This document shows positions 5,755 to 6,062 of a DNA stretch of 6,062 bases, in pieces. The position numbers and the translations under genes were made by a program. Positions within the stretch are counted from its first letter, which is position 1. Every line of letters begins with the position of its first letter. Location of the stretch: positions 15,703-21,764 of the forward strand of contig MHDW01000181.1 of the NCBI GenBank assembly GCA_001803645.1. Reading direction: 5' to 3'. Origin of the DNA: Nitrospirae bacterium GWC2_42_7. Its GTDB lineage: Bacteria > Nitrospirota > Thermodesulfovibrionia > Thermodesulfovibrionales > UBA6898. Under the pieces are notes generated by a model. The model did not search any database. It saw only the letters and a list, made by a program, of their open reading frames with translations, and had not been told where the DNA came from.

Positions 5755-6062
5755 ATGCATATTTTAGTTGAAAAAAAAGAAACCGAACCATTAATTGCGG
5801 CTAATCTTTTTTACCAATTAGGTTCAGGGATATTAACCGTGATTTTTGATGAAAGAAAAGAAGCCAAAGAAGCTAAGGATTATTTTACTACCTTATTGAT
5901 GGATTATTGGGAAGTTGACGTGACTTCCAGTGGTTCTCCCTTGCGTATGGAAGTCATTTTGCCTAGAAAAAAATGGATAATCAATAATGAGTTGCAAGTT
6001 CCGAAAACTTTTTTGCAAGCAAAGATATTGTTTGATACTAATCAAGTAACAGAGTTGGAAGG
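5755..6062 (+). CDS. Candidate immunity protein for the upstream toxin tip, 3' truncated by the window edge
   Basis: An ATG begins on the base after the toxin stop (TAA then ATG, no spacer, same frame) and the frame stays open for 102 codons to the window edge. The protein starts MHILVEKKET. It has no signal peptide and no convincing membrane segment, contains a charged helix-like stretch (DERKEAKEAKDYF near residues 32-44) and alternating strand-like parts (EVDVTS, MEVILP, KWIIN), suggesting a small cytosolic alpha/beta protein. I do not recognise a family. Its position next to a polymorphic toxin tip, the tight coupling and the cytosolic character fit an immunity protein that binds and blocks the tip in the producer. 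GC of 5761-6060 is about 33% (hand count), against about 47% in the toxin core at 4741-4980. A tract of eight A occurs at 5771-5778. It could instead be an unrelated operon gene. Confidence 0.75.
   Translation, partial: MHILVEKKETEPLIAANLFYQLGSGILTVIFDERKEAKEAKDYFTTLLMDYWEVDVTSSGSPLRMEVILPRKKWIINNELQVPKTFLQAKILFDTNQVTELE

Noticed and set aside
5771..5778. Run of eight A near the start of the immunity candidate as a phase-variation or slippage switch
   Set aside because: An eight-base A tract is not rare in AT-rich coding sequence and simply encodes Glu-Lys-Lys; nothing else suggests switching.
5221..6062. Lower GC of the tip and immunity gene as proof of horizontal transfer
   Set aside because: Hand counts give about 41% for 5221-5580 and 33% for 5761-6060 against 47% in the core, but parts of the RHS body are equally AT-rich (23% in 3421-3480), so composition alone does not decide.

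Overview
The window is almost entirely one very long plus-strand gene that enters from the left edge already in frame and stops at 5754. A second gene starts on the very next base and runs off the right edge. The big gene encodes a secreted polymorphic toxin of the RHS / Tc-toxin (TcB-TcC fusion-like) class. The second is placed and sized like its cytosolic immunity protein. I found no RNA gene, insertion sequence, CRISPR array, promoter or terminator; the true start and promoter of the toxin gene lie upstream of base 1.

Layout, left to right: the tail of an SpvB-type domain (1 to about 360) and a connecting segment (to about 780); seven evenly spaced Ca2+-loop repeats of FG-GAP/VCBS type, which look like a seven-bladed beta-propeller (about 784-1890); a TcdB middle/N-terminal-type module ending in the conserved GFG motif (about 1909-2140); a long series of RHS/YD repeats (about 2190-4719) expected to form the hollow shell that holds the toxin tip; the RHS-repeat-associated core (4720-5043) ending in DPTGH; a striking Gly/Trp-rich hinge (5044-5220); a hydrophobic stretch (5434-5505); and a small C-terminal effector (about 5518-5754) that resembles small DUF4258/BECR-like nuclease tips. 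The immunity candidate follows with zero intergenic bases and in the same reading frame.

How the parts work together (inference from the family): the propeller and SpvB/TcdB regions would form the lid and docking face, the YD repeats the cocoon, the core the plug and autoprotease that frees the tip, and the neighbouring small protein would protect the producer from its own tip.

Organism: moderate-to-low GC, no eukaryotic features, a large RHS protein with SpvB, FG-GAP and TcdB modules. This suits an environmental, probably Gram-negative bacterium (for example the former deltaproteobacteria, Nitrospirota or similar), but the window does not allow a firm placement.

The least explained parts are the effector tip, the hinge before it and the immunity candidate.
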